A stretch of 8,435 nucleotides of DNA from DSWT01 sp036845725 (GTDB lineage: Bacteria; Chloroflexota; Anaerolineae; B4-G1; SLSP01). The notes beneath the pieces are model-generated. The model did no database searches. It saw only the letters and a program-made list of their open reading frames with translations, and was not told the DNA's origin. The DNA lies in contig DAIUDK010000180.1 in the NCBI GenBank assembly GCA_036845725.1, forward strand, positions 1-8,435. The letters are read 5' to 3'. This document shows positions 1-5,611 of this stretch, in pieces. The translations under genes were made by a program, and so were the position numbers. The stretch's first letter is position 1; every line of letters begins with the position of its first letter.

Positions 1-138
1 GGCCTCATCAGCGGTCAGCGTTTTTATTTTGCCGGCTTTGCCGAACACCAACCATATTCCTGAGCTAAGATGATGATTTTGACAGAGCCAAATTCTGAAA
101 GCGCCCCTATCTTCAAATAACAACTGGTCGTCCGACAC
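1..138 (-). CDS. YdeI/OmpD-associated family protein, 5' fragment
   Basis: This is the first 46 codons of a minus-strand gene cut by the left edge. The start is GTG at 138-136, chosen because AAGGAG (complement of 145-150) lies 6 bases upstream. The frame is open to base 1 with no stop. The visible protein begins MSDDQLLFEDRGAFRIW and continues with NHHLSSGIWLVFGKAG and LTADEA. This matches the N-terminal pattern of the YdeI/YdhG family: an aromatic residue, x-AFRxWLxxNH, SxGxWLxFxKxG, then a T-x-DEA motif leading to a conserved ALCFGWID block, which would lie outside the window. Family members are small cytoplasmic proteins of about 190 residues; some are called bacteriocin-protection proteins, but their biochemical role is poorly defined. 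The gene lies 103 bases downstream of the Rnk-like gene on the same strand, so co-transcription is possible. Family assignment is from pattern memory on a short fragment. Confidence 0.72.
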   Translation of the reverse strand, partial: MSDDQLLFEDRGAFRIWLCQNHHLSSGIWLVFGKAGKIKTLTADEA

Positions 139-241
139 AACTCACTCCTTATCAACCCCTGCTATGGAACACTTCACTCTGCATTAAAGCCATCCAATTC
201 ACAAACACGAGCTACGCTCCTGTTTCTTTACCACGGCATAC

Positions 242-658
242 CTAAAGGTGATAATCGCCGGAAGCCTCAGGCTGGTATAGGATGCTTTTGACTCGTAGCC
301 TTCTTTTTCCCGCTGGCACTTCCCATTCAAACGTGTCTCCCACTTCGTACCCCAACATCCCTGTCCCAATAGGCGCTAATATCGAAATCCTGCCTTGCTT
401 GAGATCGGCATTCTCCGGAAAAACCAATGTGTAGACTTCCTCTTCCCCCGTGTCAAGGTCTTCAAGACACACGGCGGAGTTCATGGTGATGACGTCGTCT
501 GGTATATCCTGTGGCAAAACGATTTCCGCACGATCTATCTCTGTCTTAAGGCGCCCGACATGTTCGCTCATGCCATAACTGGTAGCTTTGACATCAAAAA
601 GCAACACTTTCAAGCGTTCAAGATCAAATTTGGTAATGCGAATAGGTTTACCACTCAT
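242..658 (-). CDS. rnk: Rnk/GreA-GreB family RNA polymerase-binding regulator
   Basis: A 138-residue protein, close to the usual Rnk length of about 136. Residues 1-46 form a short charged helical region in place of the long GreA coiled coil. Residues about 48-135 are a GreA/GreB C-terminal domain: DDVITMNSAVCLEDLDTGEE, then ISILAPIGTGMLGYEVGD, then WEVPAGKRRLRV and the Rnk-like ending LYQPEASGDYHL. Rnk proteins bind RNA polymerase near the secondary channel and compete with Gre factors and DksA, but the short coiled coil is thought not to support transcript cleavage. The start at 658 was preferred over an in-frame ATG at 733 because GAGGAG lies about 11 bases upstream, the protein begins at the family boundary (MSGKPIRITKFDLERL), and the extension would run into the inverted repeat at 685-765. 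No convincing promoter was found directly upstream. A GreA-like stress factor is the alternative name. Confidence 0.88.
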   Translation of the reverse strand: MSGKPIRITKFDLERLKVLLFDVKATSYGMSEHVGRLKTEIDRAEIVLPQDIPDDVITMNSAVCLEDLDTGEEEVYTLVFPENADLKQGRISILAPIGTGMLGYEVGDTFEWEVPAGKRRLRVKSILYQPEASGDYHL

Positions 659-684
659 GATTCTTTTTTCTCCTCGTATACAAT

Positions 685-765
685 AGCCACCGAGTACACG
701 GAGATCACAGAAAAAGGGCGTTGCGGACGACACGCTCCCTGAGTACTCGGTGCTCTCTGTGGCTC
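685..765. repeat. Imperfect inverted repeat built from CACNGAG-type phrases
   Basis: The arm at 685-708 (agccaccgagtacacggag then atcac) reappears inverted at 742-765. The two arms agree at 17 of 24 positions by hand alignment. Both consist of short phrases of the type CCACNGAG and CACNGAG. The repeat fills most of the spacer between the permease stop and the Rnk-like start. On the minus-strand transcript it would fold into a long imperfect stem whose tip is the terminator-like hairpin at 716-740. It could be a dispersed extragenic element or a transcript-end structure. Confidence 0.55.
711..740 (-). terminator. Possible intrinsic terminator after the OB-fold/permease operon
   Basis: Read on the minus strand, AGGGAGCGT (740-732) can pair with ACGCCCT (721-715) across a loop of about 10 bases, with a 2-base bulge, and a run of five T follows (715-711). 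It lies about 83 bases past the permease stop and about 53 bases before the Rnk-like start. The stem is short, so termination may be partial, which would let the operon read into the Rnk-like gene. Confidence 0.4.
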
Positions 766-786
766 AAATTTTGGTCCGCGTTGGTG

Positions 787-809
787 TGGAATCTCCCACG
801 GAGACTCCA
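787..809 (-). other. Short hairpin just after the permease stop
   Basis: TGGAATCTCC (787-796) and GGAGACTCCA (800-809) form a stem of nine pairs with one A/C mismatch around a 3-base loop. It begins 13 bases past the permease stop codon on the minus strand. No T-tract follows, so it is more likely a 3'-end stabilising hairpin or Rho-related structure than a canonical intrinsic terminator. Confidence 0.45.
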
Positions 810-822
810 ACTGTCGATCCCC

Positions 823-2136
823 TCACAGCAATCCCAGCCACCCCGCCACGACATCGCCCGCACCGGCCATGTTCAGCGCGATGGGCAGCAGGAGCACGCC
901 CATCGCGTTCATCCGGCGCGAGCCCCACAACACGGGAATCAGGCCGATGCCGGTCGCCACAGCGCAGACCGCCATCCCACCCCACCCCGTCATCGCGAAC
1001 ACCACCACCAGCAGTATCGCCAATGTGACGAAGCTGATAAGGCGGTAGCTCACGCGCGCCGTCAACGCGATAACGAGCCGTGTGAGTCCCAGTGAGAGGA
1101 AAAATGCGAGGACGCCCGCCGCCAACACCGCCGCCGTGGCCCAGAAGTAGCGTTCGGGCGTGTAGGTACTGTACTGCGTGCTCACCATCCACGCCATCCC
1201 GCCGCGCGTGAGATGCAGCCCCGGCACGAAAAAGAGGAGGAAGCCGCCCACGTAGTAGACGACCTTCGACGCCCCCTGCGAGATGACGAACGCGCGCTCG
1301 TCGCGCTGCGCCGTCGCATGCCCGGCCAGAAAGCCGCCGATGCCGCCGGTAATCACGGGGAAGAAGGCGGCGAACATCCCGCCGAGCACGCCCGCCGCCG
1401 TCCCCTGGAAGATCGCGCTGAACGGCGCATCGACGGTGCGGGCGATGTGCTGCGGTGGCAATTCGACGCGCGCCATGAGGTTCTGGAGCACCCACGGGAC
1501 GGCGAACAGGCCCACAAACGCGGGCAGCAGGTTTTGATAGGCCACTTCCGTCGGCACGAGCGAGCGGTACATCATCACGAAGCCGAGCAGGCCGGAGAGC
1601 AGGAACGTCGCCAGCCCCGCGACGAGCGAGCGCCAGCCATCCCACCAGCGTTTCCACCCGGCGGGGGCGCGGTCTGTCCCCTTGGGCCATTCGGAGAGCA
1701 GCATGTAAGCGATGATCGTCCACAGAATCCACGCCATGTGCGGGCGCAGAATTTCGCGGATCGGCGGCAGCAGCCGCGAAGCGACCGGCGCGAGCAACGT
1801 CAGCGCCGCCAGCCCGCCCAATCCGCCGATGCCGGTGAGGACGACGGCTTCGTAGCCGCGTTGTTGCAGTAAATATTTCTGCCCCGGCAGGACGATGAAG
1901 ACGGTGCTGTCATCCGGCACGGAGAGGAAAATGCTGGAGATCGTGTTGAGCATCGCGTAACCGGTGATGAGTCCGAGGAACAGGAACGCCATCTGCTCCG
2001 GGTTCATCCACGCGGCGAGCGTTCCGCTGGCGAGCAGAATGAAGCCAGCCACGTTGTAGATGTGCAGCGCCGGCACAATCGCCAACAACGACGCTAAAAG
2101 TGTACCTGCGAGTGTCCAAAGGATGAGTTCCAGCAT
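823..2136 (-). CDS. TctA/COG1784-like membrane permease
   Basis: A 437-residue, very hydrophobic protein with about ten to twelve predicted membrane spans. It has the two-half layout of the TctA superfamily. The first half opens with a helix leading into IVPALHIYNVAGF (the PGLHxN-type motif of COG1784). The second half repeats the fold near residues 240-310: GVLGGMFAAFFPVITGGIGG, then GHATAQRDERAFVISQGASK, matching the family's second glycine-rich motif followed by D-E-x-A-F. Classical TctA is the large permease of tripartite tricarboxylate transporters, working with the small membrane subunit TctB and the periplasmic binding protein TctC. Neither is present here, and the gene is shorter than typical TctA (about 500 residues). 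COG1784 proteins, which I know best from archaea, have no firmly known substrate. The ATG directly follows the stop of the OB-fold gene, and a G-rich stretch just before it (complement of 2142-2149) can serve as ribosome binding site. The substrate cannot be read from the sequence. Confidence 0.82.
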   Translation of the reverse strand: MLELILWTLAGTLLASLLAIVPALHIYNVAGFILLASGTLAAWMNPEQMAFLFLGLITGYAMLNTISSIFLSVPDDSTVFIVLPGQKYLLQQRGYEAVVLTGIGGLGGLAALTLLAPVASRLLPPIREILRPHMAWILWTIIAYMLLSEWPKGTDRAPAGWKRWWDGWRSLVAGLATFLLSGLLGFVMMYRSLVPTEVAYQNLLPAFVGLFAVPWVLQNLMARVELPPQHIARTVDAPFSAIFQGTAAGVLGGMFAAFFPVITGGIGGFLAGHATAQRDERAFVISQGASKVVYYVGGFLLFFVPGLHLTRGGMAWMVSTQYSTYTPERYFWATAAVLAAGVLAFFLSLGLTRLVIALTARVSYRLISFVTLAILLVVVFAMTGWGGMAVCAVATGIGLIPVLWGSRRMNAMGVLLLPIALNMAGAGDVVAGWLGLL

Positions 2137-3549
2137 TTAATTTCCCCCCACCCGCCAATCCAGCGTCGAGCGAGGAAGGATTTCCAGTTCACCGCGGTAT
2201 TCCTGGATGACGCCAATGACTTCGATGGCCTGGCCTTCGGCCGGCGGCGGATCGAGGAGGGTAAAGATGTTGGTCCACAAAAGGACGGTGATGTGACCAG
2301 TGCCGTCATCGAGCAGCGCCTTCGCGCCCGCCGAGAAACCCTCCGGCGCGCCCAGGACGCCGCGCAGCCGCACGACACGTCCGGCATCCGAAACCTGCAA
2401 GTCACCCACGGCGACCCACGGGATCTCCGGGGCCGGTGTGACGATGGCGATGTCCTTGAAGCTCTCAGGGACAATCTGCAGCTCGCCCTCGTACACGCCG
2501 ATTTCGCCCTTGACCTCGACCTCCGCGCCCACATCGACCGCGAATGGGTTCTCAAGCGCGGTGTAAACGTTGTCCCACAACACCAACATGATCTGCGCCG
2601 TGCCATCGTCGAGCGTCGCTTTCATCCCGCCTTTGAAGCCCTCCATCAACACCACACGCCCGCGCAGGGTCATCCAACTTCCAGCGACGTTGGGCGTCAC
2701 CTCGCTCAACGCGGCCACAGGGACGGCGACGGCTTCCGGCGGCACGGCGGAAAGCACAATGTCCGCTACAGAGGCCGGGACGAGTTGCGGTGTGTCCTTG
2801 TAAAGGCTCACCGCCCCCGTCACGTCGATTCCCTGCCCTTCAACGATCTCCGGCAGTGCGCCGGTGAGCGCCGTCGTCGTCTCGTCCACGGCGACGGCAA
2901 TCTCGCCGGAGTCGTCGCGTACGGTGATGAGCGTCATGCCTTCGTAAGGCGTGCGCACCTCGCGGACTTCGCCCACGATACGCACGCGCAGGCCGGCGTC
3001 CAACGGCGTGAGGGTGCTCACCTTCAACGTCACCGGCTCCGGGCGTACCAGCGCGAGGTGTTCAGCGGCGTTGAGCGTCAGTGCGACGTAATCCTCGCGG
3101 ATGCGCAGCGTCCCGGCGATGGTCACCTCATCGCCGAGCGCCGGAACCGTCCCAGCGGCCAGCAATGCCTGCGTCACGTCGCGGTACGAGGAGACGCGCA
3201 CTTCGCCGGTGCCGTCGTCCAGCCAGAACGCCAGGTAGCCGCTCGTGGGATCGTAGCTCAGGCTGCGCGTCACGCGGCCCTGGATGCGGACGTAGGCCAT
3301 GTTCATCGTACCCAGCGCGTCGGCGGCGGAGACGGTGGGGATGTCCATGCGGCGCGCCAGCCACCAGAGCGCGAGCAGTCCCACCGTCGCCAGGAGAATC
3401 GCTGCGATCTTGACGGCGCGCACGGAGATGCGCCCGCCGAGTTTGGCCCCGCAATAGGGACACGTCGCATAAGGCCCCACAAAACGCCCGCAGCTTGGGC
3501 AGTTCGCGCCGGGTGGCGTCGCCGGTGTCGTGTGTGTATCTTCAGACAT
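2137..3549 (-). CDS. Zinc-ribbon, membrane-anchored protein with four tandem OB-folds
   Basis: A 470-residue protein. Residues 17-33 form a zinc ribbon (C17xxC20 and C30xxC33, with the GRFVGPYATCPYCG pattern). One membrane span follows at about 46-65. The rest is four OB-fold-like repeats, about 74-168, 175-267, 278-370 and 379-467. Each carries a D-D-G/S turn, at 111-113, 212-214, 314-316 and 414-416, a period of about 101 residues. Repeats 3 and 4 align without gaps at an offset of exactly 100 residues (RG at 296/396, W at 325/425), so they are probably the newest duplication. The start at 3549 is preferred to an ATG at 3642 because AGAGG lies close upstream and the extension reads through simple repeats. 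OB-folds often bind nucleic acid, but extracytoplasmic OB-folds may bind other ligands. If the zinc ribbon is cytoplasmic, the OB-folds face outward, though positive charges flank both ends of the span. The stop abuts the permease start, implying translational coupling and a shared role. Function is unknown. Confidence 0.8.
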   Translation of the reverse strand: MSEDTHTTPATPPGANCPSCGRFVGPYATCPYCGAKLGGRISVRAVKIAAILLATVGLLALWWLARRMDIPTVSAADALGTMNMAYVRIQGRVTRSLSYDPTSGYLAFWLDDGTGEVRVSSYRDVTQALLAAGTVPALGDEVTIAGTLRIREDYVALTLNAAEHLALVRPEPVTLKVSTLTPLDAGLRVRIVGEVREVRTPYEGMTLITVRDDSGEIAVAVDETTTALTGALPEIVEGQGIDVTGAVSLYKDTPQLVPASVADIVLSAVPPEAVAVPVAALSEVTPNVAGSWMTLRGRVVLMEGFKGGMKATLDDGTAQIMLVLWDNVYTALENPFAVDVGAEVEVKGEIGVYEGELQIVPESFKDIAIVTPAPEIPWVAVGDLQVSDAGRVVRLRGVLGAPEGFSAGAKALLDDGTGHITVLLWTNIFTLLDPPPAEGQAIEVIGVIQEYRGELEILPRSTLDWRVGGN

Positions 3550-3568
3550 ATGTGACCTCTTTATGGAT

Positions 3569-3596
3569 GGAGTATGGAGTACGGAGTAGGGAGTAA
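3569..3596. repeat. Four 7-bp tandem repeats GGAGTAN
   Basis: Four consecutive heptamers share GGAGTA and differ only in the seventh base, which is T, C, G and A in turn. They occupy the leader region 20 bases before the OB-fold gene start (read as NTACTCC on that strand). This resembles the short tandemly repeated heptamers seen between genes in some cyanobacteria and Chloroflexota. No function is evident. Confidence 0.75.
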
Positions 3597-3631
3597 GAGA
3601 TCGGCAGGGACTGAACCTCACCTCCGATCTC
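3597..3631. other. Intergenic hairpin between the GNAT and OB-fold genes
   Basis: GAGATCGG (3597-3604) and CCGATCTC (3624-3631) are perfect inverted copies. The stem extends inward by AGG/CCT past a single bulged C. On the minus strand it lies 52 bases after the GNAT stop. The following bases (TTACTCC) are not T-rich, so it is a weak terminator candidate at best; a processing or attenuation structure is equally possible. Confidence 0.5.
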
Positions 3632-3636
3632 CCGCT

Positions 3637-3688
3637 TTTCACTCGTTACGCTTCACGCGCCTCACTCTTGCTTCCTGCCTCTTCACGC
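3637..3688. repeat. Degenerate repeats of CTTCACGC type
   Basis: Four copies of an octamer with consensus (C/T)(T/C)TCAC(T/G)C occur at 3637-3644, 3651-3658, 3660-3667 and 3681-3688. On the minus strand they read G(C/A)GTGA(A/G)(G/A). The copy at 3681-3688 overlaps the GNAT gene and contains its TGA stop. With the hairpin and the heptamers, these repeats fill the whole spacer. Confidence 0.55.
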
Positions 3689-4555
3689 TCCCACCTCCCA
3701 CACCAGTTCGTGCTGGCGCTGCCAGATGCGGTAGTGCAGACCAGTGAAGGCAGGCAGCAACGGATCGTCAGTGGGCAGGTTGATGGTGGAACCGCCCATA
3801 TCCGGGCGGGCGCTGTGCATCGCCGTCAGCAATGTGCGCGCGGCCTGCAAACGCTGAGGGTATTCGGGATCGACAGCCAGGTCGGCGACGACGTGATTTC
3901 CCTGTTGCAACTGGTAAAGTAGATAGCCGACCATACGCGACGCCTCCCACAGGGCCAACCCGCGCAGCTCGTCCTGACGGTGTACGCACGAGGCCAGTTG
4001 GCGCTGCCAGGGCATCGGCGTCTCGTGGAAGGCCGTGTATGACGCCAGAATCACGTCAGGGGAAGCCGGAGCAATGCCAGGCGGTAGCGGCAGTGGATCG
4101 AATGTCCCCGGCTCGAGCGTGAGGACCAACAGATCGCGCTCCCAACGGAAATCCAACTGCTGGTAGAGCGCCAGTCCACCCTCGTTTTGGGCCAGAACCT
4201 CCAGGCGCAACGTGCGTAGTGCCTCTGCCCTGGTCGTGGCCTGAACATGTTCGACGATCCGGCGGGCAATGCCGCGTCGCCGCCAGGAAGCGAGCACCCC
4301 CACGCCGCTCAACCATCCGGCATCCTCACGCACGGACAGCAGCGCGATCGCAACCGGTGTATCATCGTTGAGCGCCACCACCGACTTCCACAAGTCGATG
4401 TCTTCGATCGCGCACATCCGTGCGAACTGCGCCGCGTCAATCCAGACGGGTAAGTAATAGTTCAAATACGCCTGATTGATGAGGAGCGTTAGACGGTCAT
4501 ACGACAGATCCGCCGCCGGAACCAGATCAACTGACAATGCCGTGGATTTCTTCAT
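3683..4555 (-). CDS. GNAT-family N-acetyltransferase, probable double-domain
   Basis: A 290-residue protein. Residues about 8-147 form a GNAT domain: beta-strand VSGVGV-like core at 82-88, acetyl-CoA pyrophosphate loop R92-R93-R94-G95-I96-A97, then LRLEVLAQNEGGLALYQQLDF at 116-136, the usual N-x-x-A-x-x-x-Y-x-x-x-x-F end of the fold. Residues about 165-288 look like a second, degenerate GNAT half (VADLAVDPEYPQRLQAARTL) without a clear RxxGxG/A loop. The family transfers an acetyl group from acetyl-CoA to an amine; the acceptor here is unknown. The promoter at 4593-4621 puts the transcript start near 4586, so the long open frame to 4801 is not the true start. ATG 4555 and ATG 4570 (adding MLLLA) both remain possible and neither has a good ribosome binding site. 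The gene diverges from another GNAT-like gene at 4734. Confidence 0.8.
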   Translation of the reverse strand: MKKSTALSVDLVPAADLSYDRLTLLINQAYLNYYLPVWIDAAQFARMCAIEDIDLWKSVVALNDDTPVAIALLSVREDAGWLSGVGVLASWRRRGIARRIVEHVQATTRAEALRTLRLEVLAQNEGGLALYQQLDFRWERDLLVLTLEPGTFDPLPLPPGIAPASPDVILASYTAFHETPMPWQRQLASCVHRQDELRGLALWEASRMVGYLLYQLQQGNHVVADLAVDPEYPQRLQAARTLLTAMHSARPDMGGSTINLPTDDPLLPAFTGLHYRIWQRQHELVWEVGA

Positions 4556-4592
4556 AGCCAATAGCAGCATGATTTTGAGTTTATTGCATCCT

Positions 4593-4621
4593 ACTATATA
4601 CTGAGAACGATGAAAACGCAA
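4593..4621 (-). promoter_or_regulatory. Sigma-70-type promoter for the minus-strand GNAT gene
   Basis: On the minus strand, TTGCGT (4621-4616) and TATAGT (4598-4593) are separated by 17 bases. The -10 box matches the consensus at five of six bases and the -35 box at three. The predicted transcript start is near 4586, giving a leader of about 15 to 31 bases. Confidence 0.6.
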
Positions 4622-4634
4622 TCGGGTTCCGATT
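4620..4634. promoter_or_regulatory. Perfect dyad between divergent -35 boxes (candidate operator)
   Basis: AATCGG and CCGATT are exact inverted copies around GTT. The dyad overlaps the -35 box of the leftward promoter by two bases and ends two bases before the -35 box of the rightward promoter, so one bound dimer could affect both. No regulator gene is visible nearby. Confidence 0.45.
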
Positions 4635-4636
4635 CG

Positions 4637-4664
4637 TTGTACATCTCCAAAACCAGGGTATAAT
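4637..4664 (+). promoter_or_regulatory. Sigma-70-type promoter for the 4734 operon
   Basis: TTGTAC (4637-4642) and a perfect TATAAT (4659-4664) are separated by 16 bases. The predicted start is near 4671, leaving a leader of about 63 bases before the ATG at 4734. It sits back to back with the leftward promoter, with the two -35 boxes 15 bases apart. Confidence 0.7.
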
Positions 4665-4667
4665 GAA

Positions 4668-4681
4668 GGCAATGCATTGCC
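4668..4681. promoter_or_regulatory. Perfect 14-bp palindrome over the predicted start site
   Basis: GGCAATGCATTGCC is a perfect palindrome starting three bases after the -10 box and covering the predicted transcript start. This is a classic position for a repressor operator. In RNA it is too tight to form a stable hairpin, so a DNA-binding role is more likely. Confidence 0.45.
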
Positions 4682-4733
4682 CGACAACCCATAAAGATCA
4701 CCGACCCGTTTCAAGGTATAAGGAATAGGAACG

Positions 4734-5228
4734 ATGACAGCAAATATTGAAGTCCGTAAAGCCCGTTTGAGCGACGCCGAACGCATCGCAGATTTCGTCA
4801 ACAGCGCCCGCGCTGATCGACAAGTGTCACAGATGGATGTCGCCGAGCGATTCAGTCAGGTGGGATTTCTGCTGGCCGAACAGCGAGGGAGAATCGTCGG
4901 ATTAACCGGATGGCGGGTGGAAAACCTCGTTATCTGCCTGACCGATTTTCTGATCGCATCGGGTGTGGATCGCGTGGCAACAGGCCGTGCCCTCGTCACC
5001 GCTATGGAAAAGGAAGGCGAATTCTTACAGGCTGAGGCGGCTTTCCTCTTCCTACCTGCCAATCCTAGCCGGGAGCTGATCGCCTACTGGGAACAGTTGG
5101 CATACACAAGAAAGGCAATAACGGAGTTGCCGAAAGCATGGCGTGAGGCCGCCAAGGAGTGGAATCCGAAGGCGACCGAGGCAATGATCAAGCAAATTCG
5201 CGAAGAATTGATCCGCAAGCCGATGTAA
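4734..5228 (+). CDS. GNAT-like acetyltransferase domain protein
   Basis: A 164-residue protein. It opens with IEVRKARLSDAERIADFVN (residues 5-23), the typical first strand and helix of GNAT enzymes. FLLAEQRGRIVGLTGWRVEN (45-64) fits the central strands, and LAYTRKAITELPKAWREAAKEW (122-143) a family-like C-terminus. The acetyl-CoA loop is weak: VATGRAL (81-87) fits xxxGxA but lacks the usual Q or R at the first position, so binding may be altered or the protein may be a non-catalytic relative. The charged C-terminal helix (about 145-164) extends past the fold. ATG 4734 has AAGGA nine bases upstream and lies downstream of a strong promoter. The gene is followed after 40 bases by a small membrane protein. 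The substrate is unknown. Confidence 0.65.
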   Translation: MTANIEVRKARLSDAERIADFVNSARADRQVSQMDVAERFSQVGFLLAEQRGRIVGLTGWRVENLVICLTDFLIASGVDRVATGRALVTAMEKEGEFLQAEAAFLFLPANPSRELIAYWEQLAYTRKAITELPKAWREAAKEWNPKATEAMIKQIREELIRKPM

Positions 5229-5268
5229 GCCCGGCAACGCGGAAGATAGAACAGGGAGGCTGAAGTCG

Positions 5269-5520
5269 ATGGACAAAATCAAGCAATTTGTTAACGCGCA
5301 CCCACAGTGGACATCCTGGATCGTGCTGTCGATTGGCATGGTCGCCATTCTCATCTGGTCCGCGCGAGACGTAGGGCTGTTAGCCGGACAGTGGGTAGCG
5401 TTGATTGTCGCCACTATCGCCGTAGCAGGGCTGGCGGTGTGGATTATCGGCTGGGAAGACGAAGAAGAGAGCGAGGACGCTGCTGCCGTAGCTGCGGAGG
5501 AATCGCCTAAAGAGGCATAA
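5269..5520 (+). CDS. Small two-span membrane protein with acidic tail
   Basis: An 83-residue protein of unknown family. It has a short basic N-terminus (MDKIKQFVNAH), two hydrophobic spans at about 15-30 and 40-61, and a strongly acidic, alanine-rich tail (62-83, with DEEESED). Both ends are probably cytoplasmic. The start is supported by GGGAGG nine bases upstream, and the gene ends 29 bases before a strong terminator, so it is a genuine expressed gene. It is the second gene of the unit starting at 4734. The partner and role cannot be deduced. Confidence 0.75.
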   Translation: MDKIKQFVNAHPQWTSWIVLSIGMVAILIWSARDVGLLAGQWVALIVATIAVAGLAVWIIGWEDEEESEDAAAVAAEESPKEA

Positions 5521-5549
5521 AACGGATTCCCTGACGGCTGAGACACACA

Positions 5550-5580
5550 CCCCTGGTAACATGCCAGGGGTTTCTTTTTT
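5550..5580 (+). terminator. Intrinsic terminator
   Basis: CCCCTGG (5550-5556) pairs with CCAGGGG (5564-5570) around a 7-base loop, followed by TTTCTTTTTT (5571-5580). It ends the two-gene unit 4734-5520 and insulates it from the signal peptidase promoter that begins four bases later. Confidence 0.93.
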
Positions 5581-5583
5581 AGG

Positions 5584-5611
5584 TTGCACCTTCCTCGAGA
5601 TACGTTATAAT
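5584..5611 (+). promoter_or_regulatory. Promoter of the signal peptidase operon
   Basis: TTGCAC (5584-5589) and a perfect TATAAT (5606-5611) lie 16 bases apart, directly after the preceding terminator. The predicted start is near 5618, giving a leader of about 28 bases to the TTG start at 5646. Confidence 0.72.

Noticed and set aside
764..1732. Long minus-strand open frame of 322 codons
   Set aside because: It lies in another frame of the permease gene. Its translation is rich in Arg, Ala and Gly, as expected of a GC-rich shadow, with no domain pattern.
2293..3555. Plus-strand open frame of 420 codons opposite the OB-fold gene
   Set aside because: The translation is dominated by Arg, His and Gln with no recognisable domain, while the opposite strand encodes clear zinc-ribbon and OB-fold repeats.
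3569..3689. Intergenic repeats as a CRISPR array
   Set aside because: Units are 7-8 bp and adjacent or irregularly spaced, without unique spacers of regular length, and no cas gene is present.
4556..4801. N-terminal extension of the leftward GNAT gene to 4801
   Set aside because: It would run through the divergent promoters and into the oppositely oriented gene at 4734, and the predicted transcript start near 4586 lies inside it.
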